A stretch of 64,000 nucleotides of DNA from Planctomycetota bacterium (lineage in GTDB: Bacteria > Planctomycetota > UBA8742 > UBA2392). Location: NCBI GenBank assembly GCA_019636195.1, contig JAHBYA010000003.1:124001-188000 (forward strand), read 5' to 3'. The notes under the pieces are model-generated. The model did no database searches, had not been told where the DNA came from, and saw only the letters and a list, made by a program, of their open reading frames with translations. Made by a program: the position numbers and the translations under genes. This document shows, one piece after another, positions 7,813 to 16,534 of this stretch (positions are counted from its first letter, which is position 1; each line of letters begins with the position of its first letter).

Positions 7813-9228
7813 ATGGGTAAGTGGATGGCAATTCTCTGCTTCATTGGCTCATTGGCTGGCGGCGGTCTTGCGGCACAGGCCACTACATTGAGCGAGGGTT
7901 TTGACGACATTACGACGCTGACGGCATCGGGCTGGGTCGCGCAAAACAACTCGTCGCCCCTAGGTACCACGGGCTGGTTTCAGGGTAACTCGGCCGTGTT
8001 TCCGGCCCAGACTGGCGGAACAGGCACCGAGTACATTGGGGCAAACTTCAACAACGCGTCGGGCACGGGCCACATCAGCAACTGGCTGATCTCACCCGAG
8101 ATCGAGTTCATGAGCGGCAAGACTATCTCGTTCTATACGCGTACCCCGGCCGGAAGCCTCTGGCCAGATCGCCTGGAACTGCGGCTGAACCTGACCAACA
8201 ACGGAACGAACGTCGGCACTTTATCGACCGACGTGGGTGACTTCACGACTGTGGCCGTTGAGGTCAACGCGACTCTGCTCTCCGGTGGATACCCCGAAAC
8301 CTGGACGTACTACTCGTACACATACACGGGCGCCACGCTAAACGGGCGGTTCGCGTTCCGGTACAACGTAACTGGCGGCGGCCCCTCCGGCGCCAACAGC
8401 AACTACATCGGCATCGACACGGTTGAATACAACTTTGCACCGCCATCGGTCACGATCAATCAATCTGTCGCACAGAATGACCCGACTACAAACGGCAACG
8501 TCCTGTTCGATGTAGTGTTCAGCGAATCTGTAACCGGGTTTGACGGCTCTGACGTCAACCTTGCGGCAAGCACGGCTCCGGGCACGCTAACGGCAAACGT
8601 GTCCGGCAGCGGCACCAACTACACCGTGACCGTGTTCGGCATGACGGGCGCCGGCGACGTTGTTGCATCCATTGTCGCGGCCGCTGCGACCGGCGTAGTC
8701 AGCGCACAAGCGAGCCTTGCATCCACCAGCACCGACAACACTGTCAGCTATTCGCCAGCAGCGCCGACAGTCACGATCAACCAGGCTACGACCCAGACGG
8801 ACCCTACCGGCACTTCACCCATCGCGTTTACGGTGGTCTTCAGTGAAAATGTCACCGGCTTTGCCAACACCAGCGTTGACCTCAGCGCCAGCACAGCCGG
8901 CGGCACCCTTGTCGCGTCGCTTACCGGCAGCGGCAGCACCTACACCGTCAGCGTCACCGGCATGACGACGGCTGGGACGGTCGTGGCCAGCATCTCAGCA
9001 GGCGCGGCAACCGGCGTGTTCACCGGCTTGACCAGCTTGGCATCTACCAGCACCGACAACTCCGTGACTTGGTCAGGCAGCGGTGGAGGCGGTGGCGGGG
9101 GTGGAGGCGGGGGCAAGAAGAAGGGCAGCAGCGGCGGTTGCGCTGCATACGGCAGCCAGAGCCTGCTGGGCTTGGCGGCGTTTGCGGGGCTGGCCATCCT
9201 TTGGGTGCGCCGTCGTCGTCTGGCGTAG
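7813..9228 (+). CDS. Secreted adhesin-like surface protein with C-terminal sorting tail
   Basis: A 471-residue exported protein. The start is the ATG at 7813, preceded by AGGAGAGAG; upstream in-frame codons would add an untypical leader. A signal peptide ends near AAQA-TTL. Residues 25-210 resemble the cleaved-adhesin/choice-of-anchor J lectin fold (SEGFDDIT opening, SNWLISPEI). Two Ig-like repeats of about 100 residues follow, each opening VTINQ and ending SLASTSTDN. The C-terminus is a poly-Gly run, then KKKGSSGGCA, a hydrophobic segment and RRRR. The same tail ends the protein at 12344-14854. It should be moved to the cell surface and processed at the tail; the Cys may be the retained lipidation or attachment site. 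Confidence 0.85.
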   Translation: MGKWMAILCFIGSLAGGGLAAQATTLSEGFDDITTLTASGWVAQNNSSPLGTTGWFQGNSAVFPAQTGGTGTEYIGANFNNASGTGHISNWLISPEIEFMSGKTISFYTRTPAGSLWPDRLELRLNLTNNGTNVGTLSTDVGDFTTVAVEVNATLLSGGYPETWTYYSYTYTGATLNGRFAFRYNVTGGGPSGANSNYIGIDTVEYNFAPPSVTINQSVAQNDPTTNGNVLFDVVFSESVTGFDGSDVNLAASTAPGTLTANVSGSGTNYTVTVFGMTGAGDVVASIVAAAATGVVSAQASLASTSTDNTVSYSPAAPTVTINQATTQTDPTGTSPIAFTVVFSENVTGFANTSVDLSASTAGGTLVASLTGSGSTYTVSVTGMTTAGTVVASISAGAATGVFTGLTSLASTSTDNSVTWSGSGGGGGGGGGGGKKKGSSGGCAAYGSQSLLGLAAFAGLAILWVRRRRLA

Positions 9229-9255
9229 CTGAATCAGTCAGGATCCTAAGTTACC

Positions 9256-9281
9256 ACGAGGAGGGCTTCGGCCCTCCTCGT
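9256..9281 (+). terminator. TTCG-loop hairpin terminator
   Basis: Arms CGAGGAGGGC (9257-9266) and GCCCTCCTCG (9271-9280) enclose a TTCG tetraloop, 28 bases after the surface-protein stop codon. Confidence 0.75.
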
Positions 9282-9330
9282 TGCGTGACAGACGCTGAGG
9301 TCAAGCATACAATCCGGCCGGAGGCCAAAC

Positions 9331-9804
9331 TTGCGTATCCGATTGCTTTTGTGTGCCGCGCTGCTGGCTGTTGTTTGCGGTTGTTCCGGCACGGAAAGTT
9401 ATTTCCGGCTGGACGAGTGGGGTCAGGGCTGGAAGCTTCAGATTGATGAAAAGGACGGGCGCGCATTTGAGGCCAAGTGGGTAAAGGGTGACAATACCAG
9501 CATGAAGCTGGTCAACTACCACAGCGGCGGTCCGGGCGGCGACTTCACGATCATCAACACGCTGTTTCTTGAACTGGACGGCAAGGGCAACGTGCGCAAT
9601 GGCCGTCTGCGACGCGTCGTGACAACCGGCTTTGACGAAGCCACAGCTCGCGAAAAGGGCGCGCAATGGTTTCGCGTGCTGCAAGGCTGGGCCCGTGTCG
9701 ATGGACAGGGCCGCGGCAAGCTTGAGGTCCGCTGCGAAGGCGACTTTGAGTTTGCCGGCAACATTGAGCCCATGGATGGCCTTGAAATCACGCGCCCCAA
9801 GTAG
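9331..9804 (+). CDS. Hypothetical lipoprotein
   Basis: A 157-residue protein with an N-terminal signal sequence and lipobox VCGC followed by Ser-Gly, so it is probably a membrane-anchored lipoprotein. The start is TTG at 9331, supported by a CGGAGG ribosome site seven bases upstream and by the correct placement of the signal sequence. The mature part is compact and beta-rich with regularly alternating charged and aromatic residues and no motif I recognise. It follows a terminator and precedes dapF by 58 bases; whether it belongs to the dapF unit is unclear. Confidence 0.75.
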   Translation: MRIRLLLCAALLAVVCGCSGTESYFRLDEWGQGWKLQIDEKDGRAFEAKWVKGDNTSMKLVNYHSGGPGGDFTIINTLFLELDGKGNVRNGRLRRVVTTGFDEATAREKGAQWFRVLQGWARVDGQGRGKLEVRCEGDFEFAGNIEPMDGLEITRPK

Positions 9805-9862
9805 CTTGCCCGCATACCGGGAATAGCAGGCGGCGCACGCGCCGTTGCGATACGGAGACACC

Positions 9863-10723
9863 ATGCCAAAGGGCATACCGTTCACCAAAATGGAAGGCAT
9901 CGGCAACGACTATGTTTACATAGACGCCCGCAAAGCCGCGCCCAGGGCGCTGAACAAGCTGGCCCGTGAAATCAGTGACCGACACTTCGGCGTCGGCAGC
10001 GACGGCTTGATCCTCATTCGCAAGAGCGCCAAGCCCGGCGTAAAGCACCGCATGCAGATGTTCAACAGCGACGGCAGCGAAAGCGAGATGTGCGGCAACG
10101 GGCTGCGTTGCGTAGCCAAGTACCTGTATGACCGCAAGCTTGAACGCGACAGCGAGTTCCCCATTGAAACCGGCGCCGGCGTGCTGCACGTCAAGGTCAA
10201 GGGCGACAGCAAACACATCGCGCGCCGCGTGACCATCAACATGGGCCAGCCGCGCCTGCTGCGCCGCGAAATCCCCCTGACCGGCGAACCCGACGGGCAG
10301 GTGATCGGGCTGCCGCTGAGCGTGGGCGGCCGCGAGTTCAAGGTTACCTGCGTAAGCATGGGCAACCCGCATTGCGTGATTTTCCTGCCCGAGCCCGCAA
10401 GCAAAGAGCTTGTGCACGGCATAGGCCCGCTGATTGAGAACCACGAGTGGTTCCCGCGCCGCACCAACGTCGAGTTTGTGTACCGCGAGTCGCCGACCGT
10501 GCTGCAACAGCGCACCTGGGAACGCGGCGCCGGCGAAACGCTGGCCTGCGGTACCGGCGCAAGCGCCGTGTGCGTGGCCGCGAACCTGAACGGCCTGACC
10601 GGCCGCAAGGTCAAAATCAAGCTGCTGGGCGGCGACCTTGAAATGCACTGGAACGAAAAGGACGGCTGCGTTTACAAGACCGGCCCCGCGCGCGAAGTCT
10701 TCACCGGAGTCTGGCCCGCATGA
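9863..10723 (+). CDS. dapF: Diaminopimelate epimerase
   Basis: A 286-residue enzyme converting LL- to meso-diaminopimelate for lysine and peptidoglycan synthesis. The two catalytic cysteines sit in the expected motifs: Cys77 in SEMCGNGLRC and Cys229 in LACGTGAS. The N-terminus FTKMEGIGNDYVYID is typical. The ATG at 9863 has GGAG upstream and gives the family length; an in-frame TTG at 9845 is less likely. The stop overlaps the next start by four bases (ATGA), so the protease gene is translationally coupled. Meso-DAP synthesis implies a DAP-type peptidoglycan. Confidence 0.96.
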   Translation: MPKGIPFTKMEGIGNDYVYIDARKAAPRALNKLAREISDRHFGVGSDGLILIRKSAKPGVKHRMQMFNSDGSESEMCGNGLRCVAKYLYDRKLERDSEFPIETGAGVLHVKVKGDSKHIARRVTINMGQPRLLRREIPLTGEPDGQVIGLPLSVGGREFKVTCVSMGNPHCVIFLPEPASKELVHGIGPLIENHEWFPRRTNVEFVYRESPTVLQQRTWERGAGETLACGTGASAVCVAANLNGLTGRKVKIKLLGGDLEMHWNEKDGCVYKTGPAREVFTGVWPA

Positions 10724-11463
10724 ACCACCTGGCCGTCAGCATCGCGGGCGTGGACATGACCAGCGCGTTGCTGTGGCTGATCTGCTGGTTTCTGACCATC
10801 GGCCTGCACGAGGGCGGCCACGCCTGGATGGCATGGTGGCGCGGCGACGACACGGCCTACATGCTGGGCAAACGCAGCATCAACCCCGTGCGCCACATCG
10901 ACAAGGGCAACAACATGAGCCTGTTCGGCGTCGTGTTGCTGCCGGTGATCACGGTGTTCACGATGGGCTGGCCCATCGGTTTTGCGTGGGTGCCGGTTAA
11001 CCCCGGCAAGATGCGCCACCCGTTGCGCGACAACGCGTTTGTCGCGCTGGCTGGGCCGGGCGGCAACCTGGTGGGCGCGATTGCCGGCGCGCTGGTGCTG
11101 GCGCTTGCGATCTTCCTTGTCGGCACCACCGGCGGCTCGCTGGCGCTGCACCCCTTTGAGTTCCATGTCGGGCAAACCAGCACCGCGCTCGCGCTGCTGG
11201 CGCACCTGGCGTACCGCATGATGCTGATCAACATCCTGCTGGGCGTGATCAACCTGATGCCGATTCCCGGCATCGACGGCGGTGCGGTGCTGTACTACTT
11301 TCTGAATCATCGGGGCCGCGAGATCTTCAACAGTCTGCGGCCGTACGGCATTATCATCTTCGTGCTGGTTGTGTGGTTCCTGCTCAGCAAGCCGATCGGG
11401 ATGCTGTTTCTGTTCTTTGCTTCGGACTTCACAATCTGGCTGATGAACCTGGTGGGGAAGTAA
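10720..11463 (+). CDS. M50-family (site-2-type) membrane metalloprotease
   Basis: A 247-residue integral membrane protein with five or so hydrophobic segments. The zinc-binding HEGGH (His30, Glu31, His34) lies in the first transmembrane region, and a later PIPGIDGG segment supplies the Asp ligand of the family. There is no PDZ domain, so it belongs to the short PDZ-less group. It overlaps dapF upstream and scpA downstream (TAATG). M50 protease next to scpA is a common arrangement in bacteria, so its position does not show its substrate. Confidence 0.9.
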   Translation: MNHLAVSIAGVDMTSALLWLICWFLTIGLHEGGHAWMAWWRGDDTAYMLGKRSINPVRHIDKGNNMSLFGVVLLPVITVFTMGWPIGFAWVPVNPGKMRHPLRDNAFVALAGPGGNLVGAIAGALVLALAIFLVGTTGGSLALHPFEFHVGQTSTALALLAHLAYRMMLINILLGVINLMPIPGIDGGAVLYYFLNHRGREIFNSLRPYGIIIFVLVVWFLLSKPIGMLFLFFASDFTIWLMNLVGK

Positions 11464-12212
11464 TGCCCGAAGTTCGCGTAAGCACATCTATCTACACCGG
11501 CCCGCTCGACCTGCTGCTGTATCTGTGCCGGCGGGCTGAGGTCGATGTGTACGACCTGCCGGTCACGGAAATCGCCGAGCAATACGTCGCCGAGCTTGAG
11601 GCCATGCCCAGCATCGACCTTGAGTATGCCGGCGAATTCCTGACCATGGCCGCCAGCCTTTTGAAGCTTAAAAGCGACCTCGTGCTCGCCCGCAGCACAC
11701 AGGCCGGCGCCGCCGAGCAGGAACGCGCCCGGCTGGTCAAGCAGTTGCTTGAATACAAGCGCATCCGCGACATGGCGGCCCTGCTGGGCGATCGCTACGA
11801 CGAACAAGCCAAACGCCACCCCCGGCCCGGCGGGCAACTCAGTGGCGACACGCCCGAGACCAGCAACGACACTTACATAGAGGACATTACCGTCGTTGAC
11901 CTGTACCGCGTGTTTCAGCGGCTGTACGGCGAAATCAAGGCGCCGAAACCGCACCTGATTGACCTGACGGACAAGCCCGTGCGCTGGTACATCGAGCAGA
12001 TTCTGGCGCAGTTGAAGACGAATGGCCGCGTGGATTTTTCGGAATTGGTGGGCCCGCAGCGCCGCAAAGAAGAACTGATCGGCAACTTTCTGGCGCTGCT
12101 GGAAATGGTCAAACAGAACGAGATCAGCATCGAGCAGCACGAAAACGGCGAGATCATCATCGGCCCGCCGCAGCCCCGTGAACAAGAGCCCGGATCGCAA
12201 GCGACAAACTGA
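11463..12212 (+). CDS. scpA: Segregation and condensation protein A
   Basis: A 249-residue kleisin that bridges SMC heads together with ScpB in chromosome condensation. The N-terminal helix pair contains the family signature YTGPLDLLLYLCRRAEVDVYDLP, and the C-terminal winged-helix part (SELVGPQRRKEELIGNFLALLEM) contacts SMC. The ATG at 11463 overlaps the TAA of the protease gene by one base (TAATG), a coupled start. scpB is not in the window. A hairpin with a GGAA loop and a T run follows the gene. Confidence 0.95.
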   Translation: MPEVRVSTSIYTGPLDLLLYLCRRAEVDVYDLPVTEIAEQYVAELEAMPSIDLEYAGEFLTMAASLLKLKSDLVLARSTQAGAAEQERARLVKQLLEYKRIRDMAALLGDRYDEQAKRHPRPGGQLSGDTPETSNDTYIEDITVVDLYRVFQRLYGEIKAPKPHLIDLTDKPVRWYIEQILAQLKTNGRVDFSELVGPQRRKEELIGNFLALLEMVKQNEISIEQHENGEIIIGPPQPREQEPGSQATN

Positions 12213-12238
12213 AGCAGGCACGCCCGGACAGGTCACAG

Positions 12239-12263
12239 GCCGGCCCGGAAGGGCCGGCTGTTT
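12239..12263 (+). terminator. Terminator of the dapF-M50-scpA unit
   Basis: Arms GCCGGCCC (12239-12246) and GGGCCGGC (12251-12258) around a GGAA tetraloop, followed by TGTTTT. It lies 26 bases after the scpA stop. Confidence 0.75.
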
Positions 12264-12343
12264 TGTCGATCTGACCGTGAACGGAGCCAATGACGGGCAA
12301 ATGACGGGCAACGGACCGGGCAATGGCATGCCGGGCGCAGGTG

Positions 12344-14854
12344 TTATCCGGCCCGTTTGCGGCGACGTGGCCAGAGTGCCAGCAAGCCCAGCACAAACGG
12401 CGACGCGGACACTGGCGACAACGCGCAGCCTTCACTGCTGCTGCCCTTCTTTTTGCCGCTGCCTGACCCACCTCCGCCGCCCCCGCCTCCGCCGCCCGTA
12501 TTGATCCCGGTGTAGCCCGGCAGAATGTGGTCCAGCACACCTTGAAACAGGGCGTTGCGGGCCGCCTCTTCGTTGATGCACTCGAACGGGAAGCCTACGA
12601 CTATCGTGTTGCCCGACTGGATCGCCGCCGTTGCGCCGCCGTTGTATGTCATGGCTACGATGGATCCACCGTGGGTCGCCAGCACATCGGGCGAAAAAAC
12701 CGTGTAGTTGTTGCCCGTGCCATTGTCGATCGTGAACGCCCCGACGCCCGCAAACACGCTGCCCGCCGCGCCCGATGCCGCCCACACACCGCTGTTGGTG
12801 TTGACGAAGCCCGCGCCGAGGTCGTTGTTCAGGAATGCGACATCTGCGGCGCTGCCGCCGCCAAGGTGCGCGCCGATGTCGGTGCCGCTGACAAACAGGC
12901 GCCCGCCGCCCGCCAGATAGGCGCTGACCAGTGCCTGCTCGGCTGCGTTGAATGTAAGCCACCACTGGTCTTCGTTGCCCAGCACCCAGTCCAGCGCGGC
13001 ATAGCCACCCAGCGGCACTGTCCCGTTTTCGACGGCTTCATTGCTGGCGCTGTCAAAAAAGTACGTGCCGCCGCCTGACGTGCCTGCCGCCGCCGCCGCC
13101 AGCGCGTGGCGCCGCACACTGTTGAAGTGATTGCGCCCGTGCAGTGTGCCCGTGTGCACCGTGCCGCCCTGCTGGTACCACGTGAACTCATCCCAGCGGT
13201 CATAGCCGCTGACAATCAGCAACGGCGTTGCCAGGCCCTGGGCCAGTGAATCCGGCGTGCGCGCGCACAGCATTTCGCTGACCAGGCTCTCGCCGCCGGC
13301 ATTGGTGGCCGTCACCCGGGCAAACACAAGCTGGCCGGGCGCAAGGCCGGTCAGCACGTGGCTTGTGCCTGCGTTGGCCGCGCGGCCTTCGTCAAAGGCA
13401 AATCCGTCGTTGCTCAGGTACACGCGATAGCCGCTGGCGACGGCGCTGGCTTCGCGGGGGTCGGCTTGCGGCTGCCACGAAAGCGTGATCTCGCCCGCGC
13501 CGGTGTTGCGCATGGCAAGGTGTGTCGGCGGCATCGGGATGATCGTAGCCGACGGGTTGAAGTGCCGCACAATGGCCTTGTATGCCGCGCGCCCGATGGT
13601 GTGCCTTGAAAACGGCTGGCGCAACCACCACGCGTCGGTGGCGTTGTCGTGGAACGCGCTTTCCAGCAGGCAGCTTGGCGCGGTGGTGCTTTGGCGAAGC
13701 TCGCCGAAGTTGCCGGCGTAGGGTGTGCGCGTGACCCAGGTGCTGTCATGTACCGCTGTCATGTCGCCGGCGACAGTGGCGTTCATGAGGTCGCGAAACG
13801 AGTTGCTAAGGTTGACCAGCGCTGCCGGGTGCGTGGGCGAGCTGCTGTTGTCGTAGCTCAGCGTCACCGTGCCGCGCGCCGTGCCGCTGGCCGCGTTGCT
13901 GTGAATGGCAAAGTACAGGTCAAAGCCGCCCCACCAGTTCATCAGGCGCGGGCGGCAGGTCACGTCGTCGTCGTTGTCCTGGCCGCCGGCGATACTGTCG
14001 TAAACGCTCGACGGCGCGCCGACGTATTGCGCCCAGTAGCGCGAACATTCCAGCCAGCGCGCGCGGTTGCTTGTACCGCCGCCGCTGTTGATGCTGCCCA
14101 TGCCCGCGCCCAGCTTCACGCCGTCGGCGATGACGACATTGCCCGCGGTGGGGGACTGGTTGGAAAGTTCAATCAGTGCGGGCTGTGCGGGCGTGAATTC
14201 CCACTCGCCGATAAACACCCAGCGCGCGCCTTCGTTGTGCGTGTTGACGCTGCCCGCGTAGTCGCTGTGCGTGAAGGTGCGCTGGCTCACGCGCACTTCG
14301 GCCACGCCCGCCGCGTGATGCACGCGGTACAGGGCGTCCGGGGCGCGGTCGCCGGCCGAGGTAAACCAGACGTAAACGGGCAGCTTTGCTTCGCGCGAAA
14401 GGTTGAACGTCCAGCGCGCGGTGGCTGACTCGGTTGTGGCTGTGCTGGCCCAGCGGTAGCCCGTGCCGCGATAGCCGGCGACGTTGGTGCTGGTGGTCCA
14501 GGTGCCGGTTTGCGTAAAGCTTGCGTCGCCGTCGTCGCCGACAAACTCAAGGGTTTCGTAGCTGCGCTCGCGGGCGCTTACAACATAGGCCCCGGCATTG
14601 ACCAGATACGGAATGACAAAGTCGATCATCAGCATGGCGTTGCTGTGGTCTTCCACCACGCCGTGCGTCACGCCGCGCTGTGTTGTCCAGCCAAGGGTGT
14701 TGTGCCAGTAGTAGCCGTGGCCGGGGCTGACAAAAATGCGCCGGCCGTTCAGCGCGCCGTTGCTGGGCCGCATGTGCGGGTCTGCAGAGGTTTGTGTCGG
14801 CGTCAACGCGGCAATGAACGCCGCGATCCCCACGATCAGGAGCGTCTTCTTCAT
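12344..14854 (-). CDS. Secreted N-acetylmuramoyl-L-alanine amidase-like protein with sorting tail
   Basis: An 836-residue exported protein. After a signal peptide (MKKTLLIVG..., cleavage near TSA-DPH) comes an Amidase_3-type domain: FVSPGHGYYWH near residue 35, VVEDHSNAM, then FAIHSNAA and CLLESAFHDN carrying the later His and Glu ligands. A golvesin-like beta domain (about residues 100-260) is inserted between the two halves. A fibronectin III-like segment near 490-580 and an alpha/beta domain follow. The tail is poly-Gly, GKKKGSSSEGCA, a hydrophobic stretch and RRRKR, matching the protein at 7813-9228. It probably cleaves peptidoglycan at or outside the envelope. The ATG at 14854 is chosen because the signal peptide begins there; upstream frame is spurious. 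Confidence 0.87.
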   Translation of the reverse strand: MKKTLLIVGIAAFIAALTPTQTSADPHMRPSNGALNGRRIFVSPGHGYYWHNTLGWTTQRGVTHGVVEDHSNAMLMIDFVIPYLVNAGAYVVSARERSYETLEFVGDDGDASFTQTGTWTTSTNVAGYRGTGYRWASTATTESATARWTFNLSREAKLPVYVWFTSAGDRAPDALYRVHHAAGVAEVRVSQRTFTHSDYAGSVNTHNEGARWVFIGEWEFTPAQPALIELSNQSPTAGNVVIADGVKLGAGMGSINSGGGTSNRARWLECSRYWAQYVGAPSSVYDSIAGGQDNDDDVTCRPRLMNWWGGFDLYFAIHSNAASGTARGTVTLSYDNSSSPTHPAALVNLSNSFRDLMNATVAGDMTAVHDSTWVTRTPYAGNFGELRQSTTAPSCLLESAFHDNATDAWWLRQPFSRHTIGRAAYKAIVRHFNPSATIIPMPPTHLAMRNTGAGEITLSWQPQADPREASAVASGYRVYLSNDGFAFDEGRAANAGTSHVLTGLAPGQLVFARVTATNAGGESLVSEMLCARTPDSLAQGLATPLLIVSGYDRWDEFTWYQQGGTVHTGTLHGRNHFNSVRRHALAAAAAGTSGGGTYFFDSASNEAVENGTVPLGGYAALDWVLGNEDQWWLTFNAAEQALVSAYLAGGGRLFVSGTDIGAHLGGGSAADVAFLNNDLGAGFVNTNSGVWAASGAAGSVFAGVGAFTIDNGTGNNYTVFSPDVLATHGGSIVAMTYNGGATAAIQSGNTIVVGFPFECINEEAARNALFQGVLDHILPGYTGINTGGGGGGGGGGSGSGKKKGSSSEGCALSPVSASPFVLGLLALWPRRRKRAG

Positions 14855-14980
14855 GGCTATCCCGAAAAGCCTGCCCAGCCGGGCGGAGCATACGCGACAC
14901 GCGTTGTGAACAAAGACAAATTTCCGATTGCGGCTGGGAATGTAAGGTCTGCGCAGCCTGTTGCCAGACTGGAGTCCGTA

Positions 14981-15409
14981 ATGAACGAACTGACTGAACG
15001 GTTGTTGCGCGCCATTGGCGTACTGATTTTGCGCGTCGGGGCAGGCGTGCTGATGATGACCCACGGCTGGGGCAAAGTGAAGCGCATGCTGGACGGCAAC
15101 TGGGAGTTCGCGGATCCGATCGGGCTTGGCCCCACGTTGTCCCTGATAGCCGTGGCGGGCGCCGAGTTTGTATGCGCGGGCATGGTGGTCGTGGGTCTGT
15201 TGACGCGGGCGGCCGCTGCGCCCGTTGTGTTTGCCATGCTGATTGCGGCGTTCGTGATTCATGCCAACGACCCGTGGGTCAGGCAGGAAATGCCGCTGCT
15301 GTTTGCGCTGATGTTTTTCGTGCTGATGTGGACCGGCGGCGGGCGCTTCTCGCTGGATGCGCTGATGTGGCCCGCGCTCAAGCGCCGCAGGGCCAAGGCC
15401 AAGGTGTAA
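14981..15409 (+). CDS. DoxX-family membrane protein
   Basis: A 142-residue protein with four hydrophobic segments. The first holds the family's RVGAGVLMMTHGWGK motif and the second an Ala/Gly-rich helix after GLGPTLSLIAVAGAEF. DoxX proteins are small four-helix membrane proteins linked to thiosulfate or thiol redox in some species, but most have no proven function. The ATG at 14981 has GGAG seven bases upstream. It is divergent from the amidase gene and converges with the UPF0316-like gene with no base between the two stop codons. Confidence 0.88.
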   Translation: MNELTERLLRAIGVLILRVGAGVLMMTHGWGKVKRMLDGNWEFADPIGLGPTLSLIAVAGAEFVCAGMVVVGLLTRAAAAPVVFAMLIAAFVIHANDPWVRQEMPLLFALMFFVLMWTGGGRFSLDALMWPALKRRRAKAKV

Positions 15410-15958
15410 TCACTTGCGCACAGCCGCGTGAAACGCCGCGCTGCTGCTGCGCACGTCGTCAATCACAAGGAAGCACTCCGGGTCGCAGTCGCGCGCCAGC
15501 TCGGGGATCAGCGGCGCCTTCTTGCGCAGCACATGGATAAACAGCAACTGGATCGGCCCGTGCAGGCCCTTGCCCTCAAACTGGGTGACGCGGAAGCCCT
15601 TGGTTCGGAAAAGCGCGGCCATCTTGTCGCCGTTGTGCGTGAAGATGCGCACCACCTGTTCGCCGCGCGCCAGCAGGCCTTCAAGCACCACGCCTACAAA
15701 CGTGCCCGTGGCAAAGCCCAGCGCGTAGAACACCGCATAGACAGGGTTAGTCAGGTTCTTCACCACGCTCGCGACGACAAACACCCAGATCAGCGCCTCG
15801 ACGAAACCAAGCATCCAGGCCGATTTCGCGCGGCCGTTGCGGATGCTGGCTTGCCGCAGCACAGCCAGCGAAACGTCAAAGACGCGCGCAACGGCAATCA
15901 GTACCCCGCCGGCAACGGCTTCGAGGGTGATGTCGGACAGCGAAAAATCCAACGGCAT
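15410..15958 (-). CDS. UPF0316-type membrane protein (DUF5698/DUF2179)
   Basis: A 182-residue protein with three N-terminal transmembrane helices followed by a soluble C-terminal DUF2179-like domain (FTHNGDKMAALFRTKGFRVTQFEGKGLHG). The opening DVSLAVLRQASIRNGRAKSAWMLGFVEALIWVFVVA is characteristic of the UPF0316 family; the function is unknown. I prefer the ATG at 15958 over a TTG at 15979, because a TACCCT -10-like hexamer at 15967-15972 would place the transcript start close to the ATG. The stop codon directly abuts that of the DoxX gene. Confidence 0.85.
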   Translation of the reverse strand: MPLDFSLSDITLEAVAGGVLIAVARVFDVSLAVLRQASIRNGRAKSAWMLGFVEALIWVFVVASVVKNLTNPVYAVFYALGFATGTFVGVVLEGLLARGEQVVRIFTHNGDKMAALFRTKGFRVTQFEGKGLHGPIQLLFIHVLRKKAPLIPELARDCDPECFLVIDDVRSSSAAFHAAVRK

Positions 15959-15997
15959 GGCACGGCAGGGTAGCGCCAATGACGGCTTTGCGAAGGG

Positions 15998-16462
15998 TCA
16001 GTCTTCTTCGACGGATTTGGCAAAGCCTTCGGCTTTTTCGGCGAGCTTGTCTTTGTCGTCGCCGATCACGAGCACAAGCAGCTCGCTGTATTGGGTGCCG
16101 TAGGTGGGCTGGCCGTACCACACGGCGTCGCGGACGGCTTCTTCGAGTGAATCTTCGGTGTCGCCGCTGGTCTGCATGTCGGCTTCGGGGTCTTTCTTGA
16201 GCTGGTGCTCGACAATCGCCTTGTCGAACACGTCATGCAGCCTGGCCGTAAGCTTGCCGCCCGCGTGCAGAGTGGCCCACGCACAGCCGCTTTCCAGCAG
16301 TCGCGCTGCAACCTTGGCCATTTCTTTGAGCGGAAACTTGGGGTCGGCCAGAACAACCAACGCCCCAAAAGGCGCCCCCGGCATAGACTCAATGGGGTCG
16401 TCCACCTTGGCCAGTGAAGCCACTACGAACTTGCGTTTGTTTTTGGTCTCGCCGCTGCGCAT
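15998..16462 (-). CDS. Hypothetical protein
   Basis: A 154-residue soluble protein without signal peptide or membrane span. It has an alpha/beta look: PFGALVVLADPKFPLKEMAK, then a LLESGCAWATLHAGG stretch, then an acidic region and a hydrophobic strand ELLVLVIGDD. I do not recognise the family. No ribosome site precedes the ATG; instead TACAAT (16469-16474) lies six bases before it, suggesting a leaderless transcript. It lies between the UPF0316 gene and the fumarase/aspartase gene on the same strand, with separate transcription signals. Confidence 0.7.
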   Translation of the reverse strand: MRSGETKNKRKFVVASLAKVDDPIESMPGAPFGALVVLADPKFPLKEMAKVAARLLESGCAWATLHAGGKLTARLHDVFDKAIVEHQLKKDPEADMQTSGDTEDSLEEAVRDAVWYGQPTYGTQYSELLVLVIGDDKDKLAEKAEGFAKSVEED

Positions 16463-16510
16463 GCGTCCATTGTAGCGGACGGGCCTCTATCCGCCACAAT
16501 GGCGTTGTTC

Positions 16511-16528
16511 GCCGGGCGTAACGCCCGC
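16511..16528 (-). terminator. Possible terminator after the fumarase/aspartase gene
   Basis: GCCGGGCGTAACGCCCGC is nearly a perfect palindrome (CGGGCG/CGCCCG with a three-base loop), just past the gene's stop codon on the minus strand. No T run is obvious. Confidence 0.4.
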
Positions 16529-16534
16529 ACTACT

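Noticed and set aside
12178..12504. Plus-strand frame after scpA
   Set aside because: It overlaps the scpA end, a terminator hairpin and the coding end of the amidase-like gene; no ribosome site.
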